From: Algoriphagus sp.
Lineage (GTDB): Bacteria; Bacteroidota; Bacteroidia; Cytophagales; Cyclobacteriaceae
Direction: 5' to 3'
Assembly: GCA_021298245.1 (NCBI GenBank)
Contig: JAJTDZ010000030.1
Location: 1-45,324 of the forward strand
Length of the DNA: 45,324 nt
Positions 1 to 9,853 of the stretch are shown here, in pieces. The position numbers and the translations under genes are program-made. Under the pieces are notes generated by a model. That model searched no databases. It was not told the origin of the DNA and saw only the letters and a list, made by a program, of their open reading frames with translations. Position 1 is the first letter of the stretch. Each line of letters opens with the position of its first letter.

Positions 1-1824
1 AAGACTTTCCAAGTGCAGGAAAACTTGCAAATCTTTGCTGGAAATCATACCATCACGACGGGCTTCAGCTATGAAAACTACCAGTCTGAAAACGTATTCT
101 TCCCAGGTTCTCAATCTGTATACGTTTACAATTCCTTGGCTGATTTTTACAAGGACTCTGACAACTTCCTAGCCAATGGCAATGCTGTTGCTTCTGGGGT
201 AAACTTGAGAAGATTCCAAGTTAGATGGAATAATATACCAGGTTCAGAGAAACCTATTCAGCCTTTGGAAGTAAATTATGTTGGGGCCTTTATTCAGGAC
301 GAATGGCAGGCTAGAACCAATTTGAAATTTACTGCCGGTTTAAGAGTGGATGTGCCTTATTTTGAGCAAACCGCACTTAGAAATAAAGAAATGGAATCAT
401 TCTATTTCAGAAATTCTGCTGGAGCATATGTAAACTTTAGAACAGATAAACTACCTGATGCCAACTTGCTTTGGTCACCTCGTGTAGGTTTCAACTGGGA
501 TGTATTTAACAATCAGAAGACTCAAATCCGTGGTGGATCTGGTATTTTCACAGGTCGTCCAGCTTACGTTTGGATCTCTAACCAGGTGGGTAATAATGGT
601 ATTTTGACTGGTTTTGCTCAGTTTGATAATACTACCACCAGACCTTTCAATCCTGATCCCGATAAATATAAGCCAACTACGGTAACTGGTGCACCTGCTT
701 CTTCTTACGAACTTGCCCTTACCGAGTCTAACTTTAAATTCCCACAAGTGTGGAGAACCAATATCGCTATAGATCAGAAATTGCCTGCTGGCTTGATAGC
801 AACGGGAGAATTTATCTATAATCAAGACGTGAATGGAATTGCGTACTACAATGCTAACTTGCCTGTTCCATTCTCACAATTTAGTGGTCCAGACAACCGT
901 GCAAGATGGAATGCGGCTTCCAACCCCAACCGTATCAATGCTAAAATCCCGAATGCAGTTACCTTGTCTAATCAAGCAATCGGGTACTCTTGGGTAGCCT
1001 CCTTCTCTTTGGAAAGACCATTTACCAATGGACTTTTCTTGAAAGCAGCTTACAGCTACGGAGAATCTAAGAATACAATTGATGCAGGATCTATTGCTTC
1101 GGGTTCTTGGTTTGGTAACCCTATCACATCTGATCCAAACAATCCTAGACTTGGTTATTCTTCCAACTTCATGGGTCACAGAGCTTTTGCAACCGCGAGC
1201 TACACCAAAGATTTCTTTAAATTTGGTAGTACTTCCATCTCTATCTTCTGGGAAGGTAGAACTATCGGAAACGCGAGTTATGTATTTGGTGGTGACTTGA
1301 ACAATGATGGAGGTACATCCAATGACTTGATCTACATTCCTAAGACAAAAGCAGAGATGAATTTCCAAACTTACACTGCTAGTGGCAAGACGTTCACTGC
1401 CGCTGAGCAAGCGGATGCATGGGAGGCTTACATACAGCAGGACAAGTACTTGAGCGCTAACCGAGGCAAGTATGCAGAAAGAGGAGCAGTAATTATGCCT
1501 ATGGTATACCGTGCTGACCTTTCTTTTGCGCAACAGTTGTTTACCAATATCGGAGGAAAGAAAAATACCTTGGAATTCCGTGTTGATATTCTAAACGTTG
1601 GCAACTTGCTTGACTCTGACTACGGTGTAGGAAAAACTTTCAACTCTACTCAGCCTCTTGTGGTGCCATCTTCAACTCAAGGTGGACCTGCTAGCGCGGA
1701 TGGTAGACCTCAGTACAGATTGAGAAACTTTGGTACAGATTTGATTACTTCAACCTACAGAGCTACCGCTGGTGTTTCTGACGTTTGGAGAATGCAATTT
1801 GGTTTGAGATACATTTTCAACTAA
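1..1824 (+). CDS. TonB-dependent receptor, 3' part (5' end outside window)
   Basis: This is the C-terminal part of a large outer-membrane beta-barrel receptor that takes up a substrate using TonB/ExbBD energy. The reading frame is open from base 1 (KTFQ precedes the first possible GTG at 13), so the true start, signal peptide, carboxypeptidase-like domain and plug lie upstream of the window. The roughly 600 visible residues alternate aromatic-rich strands and Asn/Gly/Ser loops, and the chain ends in WRMQFGLRYIFN, a typical C-terminal barrel strand with a terminal aromatic and Asn. The style matches Oar-like receptors of Bacteroidota. The substrate cannot be read from the sequence, and no SusD-like partner follows. 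A strong terminator lies 20 bases after the stop, so the gene ends its transcription unit. Confidence 0.9.
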   Translation, partial: KTFQVQENLQIFAGNHTITTGFSYENYQSENVFFPGSQSVYVYNSLADFYKDSDNFLANGNAVASGVNLRRFQVRWNNIPGSEKPIQPLEVNYVGAFIQDEWQARTNLKFTAGLRVDVPYFEQTALRNKEMESFYFRNSAGAYVNFRTDKLPDANLLWSPRVGFNWDVFNNQKTQIRGGSGIFTGRPAYVWISNQVGNNGILTGFAQFDNTTTRPFNPDPDKYKPTTVTGAPASSYELALTESNFKFPQVWRTNIAIDQKLPAGLIATGEFIYNQDVNGIAYYNANLPVPFSQFSGPDNRARWNAASNPNRINAKIPNAVTLSNQAIGYSWVASFSLERPFTNGLFLKAAYSYGESKNTIDAGSIASGSWFGNPITSDPNNPRLGYSSNFMGHRAFATASYTKDFFKFGSTSISIFWEGRTIGNASYVFGGDLNNDGGTSNDLIYIPKTKAEMNFQTYTASGKTFTAAEQADAWEAYIQQDKYLSANRGKYAERGAVIMPMVYRADLSFAQQLFTNIGGKKNTLEFRVDILNVGNLLDSDYGVGKTFNSTQPLVVPSSTQGGPASADGRPQYRLRNFGTDLITSTYRATAGVSDVWRMQFGLRYIFN

Positions 1825-1844
1825 GCCGAATTTTTAATTTAAAG

Positions 1845-1876
1845 AAAGCGCCCCGAACTTCGTGGGCGCTTTTTTT
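1845..1876 (+). terminator. Rho-independent terminator after the TonB receptor
   Basis: A 9-bp perfect stem pairs AAAGCGCCC (1845-1853) with GGGCGCTTT (1864-1872), and the second arm runs into a T tract. It sits 20 bases after the receptor stop codon. Confidence 0.9.
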
Positions 1877-2002
1877 GTTTTAAACTATAGGGGTATTAAA
1901 ACCTGAAAGATTTAGTCCTTTCGGGGATATCCCGCATATTTTCCATTGATGTCATTCATTTACCTTCCCTACGTTTTTCTCCATAAAATGATAAAACTGT
2001 GG

Positions 2003-2010
2003 TATATTTG
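2003..2010 (+). promoter_or_regulatory. Candidate -7 box upstream of the hydrolase/RND operon
   Basis: TATATTTG matches the Bacteroidota -7 consensus TAnnTTTG and lies 42 bases before the hydrolase start. I do not see a good -33 TTTG at the right distance. A 10-bp palindrome (GGGATATCCC, 1924-1933) further upstream could be an operator, but nothing else supports that. Confidence 0.5.
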
Positions 2011-2051
2011 CAGCCTAACAAACTTAAAATCCCATAGTTAGGAGTTAGTCC

Positions 2052-2834
2052 ATGTTATACTACAAGCAATTTTGGCATCCTCATAGTACCGAATGGATAG
2101 TATTTATCCATGGCGCAGGGGGTAGTTCTGCAGTTTGGCATAAGCAGCTTAGGGATTTTCAAAAAGAGTTCAATTTATTACTAATAGACCTTCGCGGGCA
2201 TGGAAAATCAGCAGATTTGCCTAGGGCTATTTGGAATGAAGAGTATACTTTTGAGGCTGTGACTAAAGATATTATTGAAGTTTTAGATCACTTAGAACTT
2301 CCTCCAGCTCATTTTATGGGGGTATCATTAGGAACAATCCTAGCTAGACAGCTGGCAGAAATGCATCCCGATCGAGTCAAATCTTTGGTCATGGCTGGAG
2401 CTATTTCTAGATTGACTATCCGAAGTAGAATATTGGTGGTAGTGGGAAATGCCTTGAAAAAAATCATTCCGTACATGTGGTTGTATAGACTATTCGCCTA
2501 CATTGTTTTGCCTAGAAAGCAACATGCAGAATCCCGAAGTTTATTTATCAACGAAGCACAGAAGTTATGCCAAAAGGAATTTATCCGTTGGTTTAAATTG
2601 ACCAAAGACATTAATCCATTGCTTAATTATTTTAAAGAAAGAGATTTGGGGATTCCTACCTTGTACATCATGGGAGATCAGGATGTGATGTTTTTGGAGC
2701 CCGTAAGGAAGCTAGTAAAGGTGCATAAAAATTCACTTTTGCAAGTTTTAGACAATTGTGGGCATGTGGTCAACGTGGAAAAACCAGATCAGTTTAATCA
2801 GCTCTCTTTAGCCTTCCTAAAAAATCAGGTGTAA
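2052..2834 (+). CDS. Alpha/beta-fold hydrolase
   Basis: This 260-residue protein has the complete signature of a single-domain alpha/beta hydrolase. It has the oxyanion-loop motif HGAGG (20-24), the nucleophile elbow GVSLG with Ser92, an acid in GDQD (Asp211) and the catalytic His238 in NCGH. There is no signal peptide, so it is probably cytoplasmic. The family includes esterases, lactonases and C-C hydrolases, and the substrate cannot be told from sequence. It is the first gene of the unit, with 10 bases between its stop and the RND adaptor. That spacing suggests co-transcription with the efflux pump, but a shared function is only inference. Confidence 0.87.
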   Translation: MLYYKQFWHPHSTEWIVFIHGAGGSSAVWHKQLRDFQKEFNLLLIDLRGHGKSADLPRAIWNEEYTFEAVTKDIIEVLDHLELPPAHFMGVSLGTILARQLAEMHPDRVKSLVMAGAISRLTIRSRILVVVGNALKKIIPYMWLYRLFAYIVLPRKQHAESRSLFINEAQKLCQKEFIRWFKLTKDINPLLNYFKERDLGIPTLYIMGDQDVMFLEPVRKLVKVHKNSLLQVLDNCGHVVNVEKPDQFNQLSLAFLKNQV

Positions 2835-2844
2835 AACCTATTTC

Positions 2845-3924
2845 ATGAAAAAACAAACCAAACTGCTACTGCTGCTAGGGATCCTGGCGTTGGTAGCAAT
2901 AGCCTATTTTTATCCCAGATGGAGCGGTCAGCAAGAGACAGCTCCTAGCGGTGCTGGTTCTGGCGCTGGAGGTCCAATGGATCCTTTGCCTGTTACCGTA
3001 ATTAAGTTGAAAAAGGAATCTTTGAATAACCAGCTTCAGGTATCGGGAACTGTTTTACCGAATGAATCGGTGGAAATTAAACCTGAAATTAGTGGCTTGG
3101 TCACTAAAATAAATTTTAAGGAAGGGCAGGTCGTGAGCAAGGGTACACCTTTAGTGTATCTGAATGACAACGAGCTTCAGGCACAATTTCAGCGTCTTCA
3201 ATACACTCAAAAGCTATTTCAAACCCAAGAGTCAAGGCAAAAGCAATTGTTGGCTCGTGAGGCGATCAGCCAAGAGGAATACGATATCGCCCTCAATCAA
3301 TACAATACCGCGATTTCAGATATCAAATTGGTAGAAGCTCAATTGGAAAAAACAGTAATCAGAGCGCCTTTCACGGGAAGGTTGGGATTGAGGCAAATCT
3401 CTGAAGGCTCCGTAATCAACCCTTCTAATGTGATTGTGAGCATTGTCAATAGTGATCCAATAAAATTAGAATTTTCGATTCCGGAGCGTTATGCATCCTT
3501 GGTAAGTATAGGCTCCTCTATTTTTTTTAGTAGTGAGTCTTCCAAGGAAGAGGTAGAAGGAAAGGTATATGCTTTTGAGCCCCAAATTGATGCTGCTACG
3601 CGTACCCTCAAATTAAGAGCACAAAGTCCAAATAAGAGCGGAAAGTACTTGCCAGGGATGTTTGTGAAAATCAGGTTTGTCTTGGATATCGAGGAGGAGG
3701 CACTTTTGGTGCCCGCTGAATCAGTAATTCCAGAATTGTCCGGCTACAAGGTATTTGTGGTGGGTGCCGATGGAAATGCAGAGCAGCGCACAATAGAAAT
3801 AGGTACCCGAACAGATACGCAGGTTCAGGTTATCTCTGGATTAAATGAAGGAGATTTGGTATTAACCTCAGGGGTGATGCAAGTACGTCAAGGAATGCCG
3901 ATTAAAGCCACACCAATAAATTAA
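2845..3924 (+). CDS. RND efflux periplasmic adaptor (HlyD/AcrA family)
   Basis: This 359-residue protein is the membrane fusion subunit that joins an RND pump in the inner membrane to a TolC-like channel. It starts with one hydrophobic segment (about residues 5-24) that acts as a membrane anchor or uncleaved signal. A Gly/Pro/Ala-rich linker follows, then a barrel-sandwich (biotinyl-lipoyl-like) half, a short alpha hairpin rich in Gln/Leu (about 110-170), the second lipoyl half with the common TVIRAPFTGRLG motif, a beta-barrel domain and a membrane-proximal domain ending in LTSGVMQVRQG. The length is normal for the AcrA/MexA group. It lies between the hydrolase and the pump, with an 8-base gap to the pump gene. 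Confidence 0.95.
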   Translation: MKKQTKLLLLLGILALVAIAYFYPRWSGQQETAPSGAGSGAGGPMDPLPVTVIKLKKESLNNQLQVSGTVLPNESVEIKPEISGLVTKINFKEGQVVSKGTPLVYLNDNELQAQFQRLQYTQKLFQTQESRQKQLLAREAISQEEYDIALNQYNTAISDIKLVEAQLEKTVIRAPFTGRLGLRQISEGSVINPSNVIVSIVNSDPIKLEFSIPERYASLVSIGSSIFFSSESSKEEVEGKVYAFEPQIDAATRTLKLRAQSPNKSGKYLPGMFVKIRFVLDIEEEALLVPAESVIPELSGYKVFVVGADGNAEQRTIEIGTRTDTQVQVISGLNEGDLVLTSGVMQVRQGMPIKATPIN

Positions 3925-3932
3925 TCGATCTC

Positions 3933-6900
3933 ATGGCTAGTCTTTCAAGCATAAGTATAAAAAGGCCTGTATTGGCTATCGTGATGTCTTTGGTGATTCT
4001 GCTTTTTGGTGGAATAGGCATCTCTTTGTTGGGCGTCCGAGAATACCCTTCCGTAGATCCACCAGTCATCAACGTCAGCACCTCTTATGTGGGGGCCAAT
4101 GCGGACGTTATTTTAGCTCAGATTACCGAACCTTTAGAGGAGCAAATTAATGGTATCCAAGGAATTAAATCTCTTACTTCTACTAGTGCGGACGGGAGAA
4201 GCAATATCACGGTAGAATTTGAAGTAGGAGCGGATTTAGAGGCAGCTGCTAACGATGTACGGGATAAGGTATCCGGAGCTCAAAGAAATTTGCCTCCAGA
4301 TGCTGATCCTCCTGTGGTATCCAAAGCAGATGCGGATTCCCAACCTATTGTTGGGGTCAATGTCAAAAGTGATAAGCGCAACTTGCTCGAGCTTACTGAA
4401 ATCGCAGATAATATTTTCAAGGAAAGACTTCAGACCATACCAGGTGTGAGTAGAGTGCAAATCTGGGGGGAAAAAGAATATGCTATTCGACTTCGTATGG
4501 ATCCACTTAAAATGGCTTCCTACGGAATTACTCCTATGGATGTGCTCAACAAGATCCAAAGCGAAAACGTGGAGCTTCCTTCGGGAAGAATTGAGGGACA
4601 AAATATTGAATTGTCGGTACGAACCAAAAGTCGACTTAGTTCACCCCAAGAATTTGATGAATTGATCATCAAAGAGGATGAATCTAATCTGGTTCGATTT
4701 CAAGACATAGGTAGGGCTGAGCTTTCTGCCTTGAACGAAAAAACCTTGCTAAGAAGAAATGGGGTGCCCATGGTCGCCGTCATATTGGTACCCTTACCCG
4801 GTTCTAATAATATTGATATTGCTGATGAATTTTATAAAAGGCTGGAATTTATCAAAAAAGATTTACCGGAAGATGTGGGTGTAGAAGTCGGTTTTGATGG
4901 GACAACCTATATTCGTCAATCCATTTCTGAAGTGGAGGAAACCATCATTACTGCCTTTATTCTTGTAGTAGCGATCATCTTTCTTTTCCTCCGAGATTGG
5001 AGGACTACCTTCATTCCCGTAGTAACCATCCCAATTTCTCTAATCGGGGTATTTTTCATTATGTATTTGATGGATTTTTCCATCAATGTACTTACACTTT
5101 TGGGCATCGTGCTTTCCATTGGACTGGTGGTGGATGATGCCATTGTAGTCTTGGAAAATATTTATACGCGAATTGAAAAGGGAGAAAAGCCCATGGAGGC
5201 GGCAGAAAAGGGTTCCGAAGAAATCTTTTTTGCTGTCATTGCCACCACTATCACGCTGGCAGCAGTTTTTCTTCCCGTGATTTTTCTTACTGGGACTACG
5301 GGAAGGTTATTTAGGGAGTTTGGTATCGTAGTGGCAGGTTCTGTTCTTATTTCAGCCTTTGTGGCCTTGACCATGACTCCCATGTTGAGTGCTAAAATGC
5401 TTAAGAATAGAGAAAAGCAGAATGCCATTTACAGATTTACGGAGCCATTTTTTATATGGATGAATGACCTTTATGAGCGGATCTTGACTCAATTTATGAA
5501 AGCGAGATGGATTTCTTTTCCCATCATAGCAGCCATGGGAATAGGTATTTATTGGTTTTTTACCCATTTGCAAACCGAACTTGTGCCTATAGAGGACCGG
5601 TCTGAACTTAGGATCAATATGACAGGTCCTGAAGGTGCTACTTTTGCCTACATGGACAAGGTGGTAAATGATCTTTCAAATCAAATCATGAAAGACCTCC
5701 CCGCTTCAGAGCAAAATGGGGTTACCAGCATGACTTCGCCAGGCTGGGGCACAGCCAATACCAATTCTGGATTTGTCAGGGTGTTCTTGACTGATGCTTC
5801 CAAGAGAACACGAAGCCAGCAAGAGATTTTTACTCAGGTCAATTCTTATTTAAAGGGAGTTACCGAGGTGCGTGCATTTGCTCAGCAGCCTGTTTCGATT
5901 GGAGATAGACGTGGAGGACTTCCCGTACAATACGTGATTCAAGCTCCGACCTTGGAAAAACTTAAGGAGGTTATTCCTCCATTTATGGAAAAGGCTTCAC
6001 AAAATCCAGCCTTCATTTTTACAGATATTAATTTGAAATTCACCAAACCAGAACTTGAAATTGAAATTGATAGAGAGAGGGCAAGAAATATGGGGGTATC
6101 CGTGCAGGAAATAGCGCGAACCCTGCAACTTTCCTACTCTGGTCAACGATTTGCTTATTTTATTCGAGGCGGGAAGCAATACCAAGTGATTGGAGAAATG
6201 AGACTACAGGATAGGGACGAGCCTGTAAACCTTAGGATGCTCTACGTGCGAGGTGACAATGGTCAGCTGATCCAGTTAGACAATCTGGTTAGGGTAAAAG
6301 AACAAAGTACTCCTCCCCAACTCTATCGTTACAATCGATTCGTAAGTGCTACGGTCTCAGCAAACTTAGCAGACGGGTATACCATTGGAGCAGGATTGGA
6401 TGAGATGGATAAAATAGCTGCGGAGGTATTGGATGACTCCTACACCACAGATGTGGCTGGCCCATCCAAGGAATTTAGAGAAAGTTCTAATAGTCTATTG
6501 TTTGCCTTCATCTTCGCCTTGGTATTGATTTATTTGGTGCTTTCGGCACAGTTTGAAAGCTTTGCTGACCCCCTCACCATCATGTTTACTGTGCCTTTGG
6601 CCATCTTTGGGGCCTTGGCTACCCTTTGGATGTTTGGGTTTACCCTAAATATTTTCAGCCAAATTGGGATCATCATGCTTATAGGCTTGGTGACCAAAAA
6701 CGGCATTTTGATTGTGGAATTTGCTAACCAACGTAAAGAGCAGGGCATGGATGTAGATCAGGCCATCTTTGGGGCAGCCATTTCCAGACTTCGTCCTATT
6801 CTAATGACCAGTTTGTCTACTATTTTGGGAATATTACCCATTGCTTTGGCCTTGGGAGCAGGAGCGGAGAGCAGGGTCCCTATGGGCGCAGCAGTGATTG

Positions 6901-6998
6901 GGGGTCTTGCATTTTCTACCGTCTTGACCCTCTTTATCATTCCTGCAGTATATACTTACCTCACTTCCAAGAAAGGTGTTTTAGCGAAAAGCGCATGA
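3933..6998 (+). CDS. RND multidrug efflux transporter, inner-membrane subunit (AcrB/HAE1 family)
   Basis: At 1021 residues this has the full length of an AcrB-type proton/drug antiporter. It has an N-terminal TM helix, a large periplasmic porter domain, TM helices 2-6, a second porter domain and TM helices 7-12. The paired aspartates of the proton relay are visible in helix 4 (GLVVDDAIV, Asp401 and Asp402). The helix 11 motif with a conserved lysine (IGLVTKNGILIVEFA) is also present, so the proton pathway looks complete. The end overlaps the TolC gene start by 4 bases (ATGA), which indicates translational coupling. The substrate range cannot be predicted. Heavy-metal (CusA-type) specificity is unlikely because the periplasmic Met clusters of that class are not obvious. 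Confidence 0.97.
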   Translation: MASLSSISIKRPVLAIVMSLVILLFGGIGISLLGVREYPSVDPPVINVSTSYVGANADVILAQITEPLEEQINGIQGIKSLTSTSADGRSNITVEFEVGADLEAAANDVRDKVSGAQRNLPPDADPPVVSKADADSQPIVGVNVKSDKRNLLELTEIADNIFKERLQTIPGVSRVQIWGEKEYAIRLRMDPLKMASYGITPMDVLNKIQSENVELPSGRIEGQNIELSVRTKSRLSSPQEFDELIIKEDESNLVRFQDIGRAELSALNEKTLLRRNGVPMVAVILVPLPGSNNIDIADEFYKRLEFIKKDLPEDVGVEVGFDGTTYIRQSISEVEETIITAFILVVAIIFLFLRDWRTTFIPVVTIPISLIGVFFIMYLMDFSINVLTLLGIVLSIGLVVDDAIVVLENIYTRIEKGEKPMEAAEKGSEEIFFAVIATTITLAAVFLPVIFLTGTTGRLFREFGIVVAGSVLISAFVALTMTPMLSAKMLKNREKQNAIYRFTEPFFIWMNDLYERILTQFMKARWISFPIIAAMGIGIYWFFTHLQTELVPIEDRSELRINMTGPEGATFAYMDKVVNDLSNQIMKDLPASEQNGVTSMTSPGWGTANTNSGFVRVFLTDASKRTRSQQEIFTQVNSYLKGVTEVRAFAQQPVSIGDRRGGLPVQYVIQAPTLEKLKEVIPPFMEKASQNPAFIFTDINLKFTKPELEIEIDRERARNMGVSVQEIARTLQLSYSGQRFAYFIRGGKQYQVIGEMRLQDRDEPVNLRMLYVRGDNGQLIQLDNLVRVKEQSTPPQLYRYNRFVSATVSANLADGYTIGAGLDEMDKIAAEVLDDSYTTDVAGPSKEFRESSNSLLFAFIFALVLIYLVLSAQFESFADPLTIMFTVPLAIFGALATLWMFGFTLNIFSQIGIIMLIGLVTKNGILIVEFANQRKEQGMDVDQAIFGAAISRLRPILMTSLSTILGILPIALALGAGAESRVPMGAAVIGGLAFSTVLTLFIIPAVYTYLTSKKGVLAKSA

Positions 6999-8344
6999 AA
7001 AAAGTAAGCATTTTTATTTTACTTGGCCTCTACTTTCTGTCACTACCCCTACAGGCACAAGAACCCCTGGACCTTGAAAAAGCCATACAGTTGGGCTTAG
7101 AAAATAATCTTCAAGTCAAAATTGGAATTGAAACCATTGCACTTAGGGAACTGGATAGAAAAGTGGCAGCAGGCACCCTGTTCATGCCTAGTTTGAATGC
7201 TAATTACCTTCGTTCATTTGCAACGGAAGACGTTACCCAAACCTTTGTCAGCGATCCAAAAAATCCCCGAGAAATTGACGCAGCCAAGTCCAGAAATAAA
7301 TCCTACAGTATAGTTGGTATTTATGGATTTAGGCCTGAATCCTTCGTGACCATGCAGAGGCTTGGAGTGCTGACCGAAATCAGTGAATTGGATTCGAAAG
7401 TTATTGTCGAAAATACCGTTGCAGGAATTTCTACTGCCTACTATCGCTTAATTCTTGAATTGCAACGCTACAAGGTCTTGCAACAAACGCTTCAATTAAG
7501 TAAAGCTAGGCTTGAAATTGCCCGGGCCCAATACGACTTGGGGGGAGCTGGGAAAAGGGATTTTTTGGCCGCCCAAGTCGATTACAATGGTGATTCAAGT
7601 CTTTTGATGACCCAACAGCAAATCATTCAAAATGCTAGAGTCAATTTGAATGAATTGCTTGCCGTGGATCCTCAAACTACTTTTTTGGTACAAGATTCTA
7701 CTATCAGCATAGGGGATCGCCTTTCGATGGAAATCTTGGAGGAAAATGCTTTTTTGGAAAATAAGCTTTTACTAGTCAATCAAAGGCGAAACAATGAAGC
7801 TTTTCTTCAACTCCGGCAATTGCAGGCGCAGCGCTTGCCTGTGCTGAATTTGAATTCTAATTTTACCAATTCAGTGTTTAATTCAGACGCAGGATTTCTC
7901 ATTCAAAACGAAAGACAGGGGATAAACCTTGGAGGTTCTGTATCCTTCAATTTGTTTGGGGGTCTTACTCTTAATCGCAGAATTCAAAGCGCCAAAGTAA
8001 ATCAGAGAATTCAAGATTTTAATTTGGAGCAATACGAAGTGCAGCTGAAGTCCGATCTGCAAAGGGCATACAACACCTATGAAAATAATTTAGGGCTGCT
8101 TTCCATTGAACAAACCAATTACCAAGTGGCGAAGGAAAATTCAGAAATTGCTTTAGAACGCTTTCGATTGGGTATAGCGTCTTACTTGGAATTTAGGGAT
8201 GCCCAAGTCAATTTACTTTCTGCCGAAAATAGGTTGATTACTTCCATATTTCAGATCAAAGAACAAGAAATAGAACTTTTACGCCTCTCTGGCAAAATTT
8301 TTTATTTAGAAACCAATAACTCTGCTGAGGCAGAAATTGATTGA
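6995..8344 (+). CDS. TolC-family outer-membrane efflux channel
   Basis: This 449-residue protein begins with a cleavable signal peptide ending LPLQAQ and then shows the two repeated, Gln/Asn/Leu-rich coiled regions of the OEP family. Repeat one includes the AIQLGLENNLQVKI helix start; repeat two ends with ALERFRLGIASYLEFRDAQ, the diagnostic C-terminal motif. It forms the outer-membrane channel of the tripartite pump encoded just upstream. The ATG overlaps the stop of the pump gene, so the channel is probably dedicated to this pump. A strong terminator closes the operon 4 bases after the stop. No transcriptional regulator is adjacent. Confidence 0.95.
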   Translation: MKKVSIFILLGLYFLSLPLQAQEPLDLEKAIQLGLENNLQVKIGIETIALRELDRKVAAGTLFMPSLNANYLRSFATEDVTQTFVSDPKNPREIDAAKSRNKSYSIVGIYGFRPESFVTMQRLGVLTEISELDSKVIVENTVAGISTAYYRLILELQRYKVLQQTLQLSKARLEIARAQYDLGGAGKRDFLAAQVDYNGDSSLLMTQQQIIQNARVNLNELLAVDPQTTFLVQDSTISIGDRLSMEILEENAFLENKLLLVNQRRNNEAFLQLRQLQAQRLPVLNLNSNFTNSVFNSDAGFLIQNERQGINLGGSVSFNLFGGLTLNRRIQSAKVNQRIQDFNLEQYEVQLKSDLQRAYNTYENNLGLLSIEQTNYQVAKENSEIALERFRLGIASYLEFRDAQVNLLSAENRLITSIFQIKEQEIELLRLSGKIFYLETNNSAEAEID

Positions 8345-8347
8345 TTC

Positions 8348-8376
8348 AAAAAGGAGGCGCCCCGCCTCCTTTTTTA
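8348..8376 (+). terminator. Rho-independent terminator of the RND operon
   Basis: A 12-bp perfect stem (AAAAAGGAGGCG at 8348-8359 with CGCCTCCTTTTT at 8363-8374) has a 3-base loop and a T run in its second arm. Confidence 0.92.
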
Positions 8377-8460
8377 TTTTATTGAAATCGAATCTTCTGA
8401 GCTGTTAGTTTGGCATAGGCTTTGTCAACTTACCCCAAAAATGGCTAAGTGCCTGAATTT

Positions 8461-9852
8461 ATGAATAAAAGAAACTTTTTTTTCATTCTTATAGTGGGGG
8501 TGATGTTGATGGTTCTTGGAATTGGATTTTTTACCAACACGTTTGTTGGCAGTACCTCTGAGAAGTATGAATTGGATAAAAGTGGAATTATCGCAAGGAG
8601 TTCCTTAAGGGTGGCGGTAGATAACAATTCGAGTAGCTATTATATCTACAGGGGAACAAGAATGGGGTACGAGTACGAACTCCTTTTGGATTTTGCGGAA
8701 AGATTAGGTGTACAAGTTGAATTAGTTGTTCCTAGTGATATTGATGAGGCATTCCAATTTTTAGATGAGGGGAAGGTGGATATAATTGCAATGAATCTCG
8801 AAGAAAATTTAAATAAAGGAGATTGGATTTCTTTTTCCCAACCTTTAGGTATAATAAACACTGTACTAGTTGGAAGAAAAAATGGAAGAAAAGAGGTGTC
8901 TTGGGATTCTTTAGGTAGAGATAGCATAATTGTGCGTAAAGGAGCAGTGTACAGCACTTCCTTAAAAAAAATAAAGGATTCTTTAGATTTGGGATTTACT
9001 ATCGTTGAAGTACCGGATCACGAAGAAACTTTGATTGATCAGGTTGCTGATGGAATTATTGATTGGACCGTGTCAGAAAGTAGTGTGGCACGAACAAATG
9101 CAACCTATTATGAGGAATTATATATTCCCCTAGCAGTATCCTCTGAGAGTTCTGTGGTGTGGGCCTTGCGCAAGACTTCTCCTGAGTTATTAAAAGAACT
9201 CAATTCTTGGATAATTGAAAAAAAGCCTCAATTTATCACTGGTCTTTACAAAAAGTATTTTCAAAATTCAAAATACCAATATTTCCATTCGAACAGCCCT
9301 TTTTCTTCTTTAGGAGGAAACCGGATATCAGAATTTGATGAATTGATCAAAGATGGGGCAAGTGATTTGGGCTGGGATTGGCGCCTATTAGCAGCCTTGG
9401 TTTATAAAGAATCTAGGTTTGACACTTCGGCTGTTTCTTATGCTGGGGCTCAAGGTCTATTACAACTTATGCCTATTACTGCTCAGCAATTTGGAGTTTC
9501 CAATCCCAATGATCCTGTGGAATCTTTGCGAGGAGGGGTTAGGTTCCTGAATTATCTAGATAAATTTTGGTTGGAAAGAGTACCTGATACCAAGGAGAGA
9601 ATCCAGTTTATTTTGGCGTCTTACAATATGGGTCATGGCCATGTAGAAGATGCTTGGAGGTTGGCCCTGAAGTATGGGAAAAATACCCAAAATTGGAAGG
9701 AGGTATCTTTTTTCTTGAATCTAAAAAGTGATCCAAAATATTACCGAGACCCAGTGGTTAAAAGTGGCTATGCCAAAGGACATATTGCCGTAAATTATAC
9801 CCGTGAGGTTTTAGGACTCTTTCATTCCTATAAGGATCTGGTGGCACCTTAA
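8461..9852 (+). CDS. MltF-like membrane-bound lytic transglycosylase with solute-binding domain
   Basis: I chose the ATG at 8461 (463 residues) over an in-frame GTG at 8449, because the ATG directly precedes the basic-hydrophobic segment MNKRNFFFILIVG that anchors or exports the protein. Residues about 40-270 form a type 3 periplasmic solute-binding domain (motif SLRVAVDNNSSSYYIYRG near its start). A lytic transglycosylase domain of family 1 follows. Its catalytic glutamate is Glu317 in YKESRFD, followed by GAQGLLQLMP and later ILASYNMGHGHV. These enzymes cleave peptidoglycan to anhydro-muropeptides, and in MltF the first domain modulates activity. The gene stands alone, and its stop lies 1 base from the end of the convergent RidA gene. 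Confidence 0.93.
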   Translation: MNKRNFFFILIVGVMLMVLGIGFFTNTFVGSTSEKYELDKSGIIARSSLRVAVDNNSSSYYIYRGTRMGYEYELLLDFAERLGVQVELVVPSDIDEAFQFLDEGKVDIIAMNLEENLNKGDWISFSQPLGIINTVLVGRKNGRKEVSWDSLGRDSIIVRKGAVYSTSLKKIKDSLDLGFTIVEVPDHEETLIDQVADGIIDWTVSESSVARTNATYYEELYIPLAVSSESSVVWALRKTSPELLKELNSWIIEKKPQFITGLYKKYFQNSKYQYFHSNSPFSSLGGNRISEFDELIKDGASDLGWDWRLLAALVYKESRFDTSAVSYAGAQGLLQLMPITAQQFGVSNPNDPVESLRGGVRFLNYLDKFWLERVPDTKERIQFILASYNMGHGHVEDAWRLALKYGKNTQNWKEVSFFLNLKSDPKYYRDPVVKSGYAKGHIAVNYTREVLGLFHSYKDLVAP

Positions 9853-9853
9853 A

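Noticed and set aside
874..1533. 219-residue antisense frame in the TonB receptor
   Set aside because: Composition (many Cys, Arg and Ser) and position entirely inside a well-supported gene mark it as a shadow.
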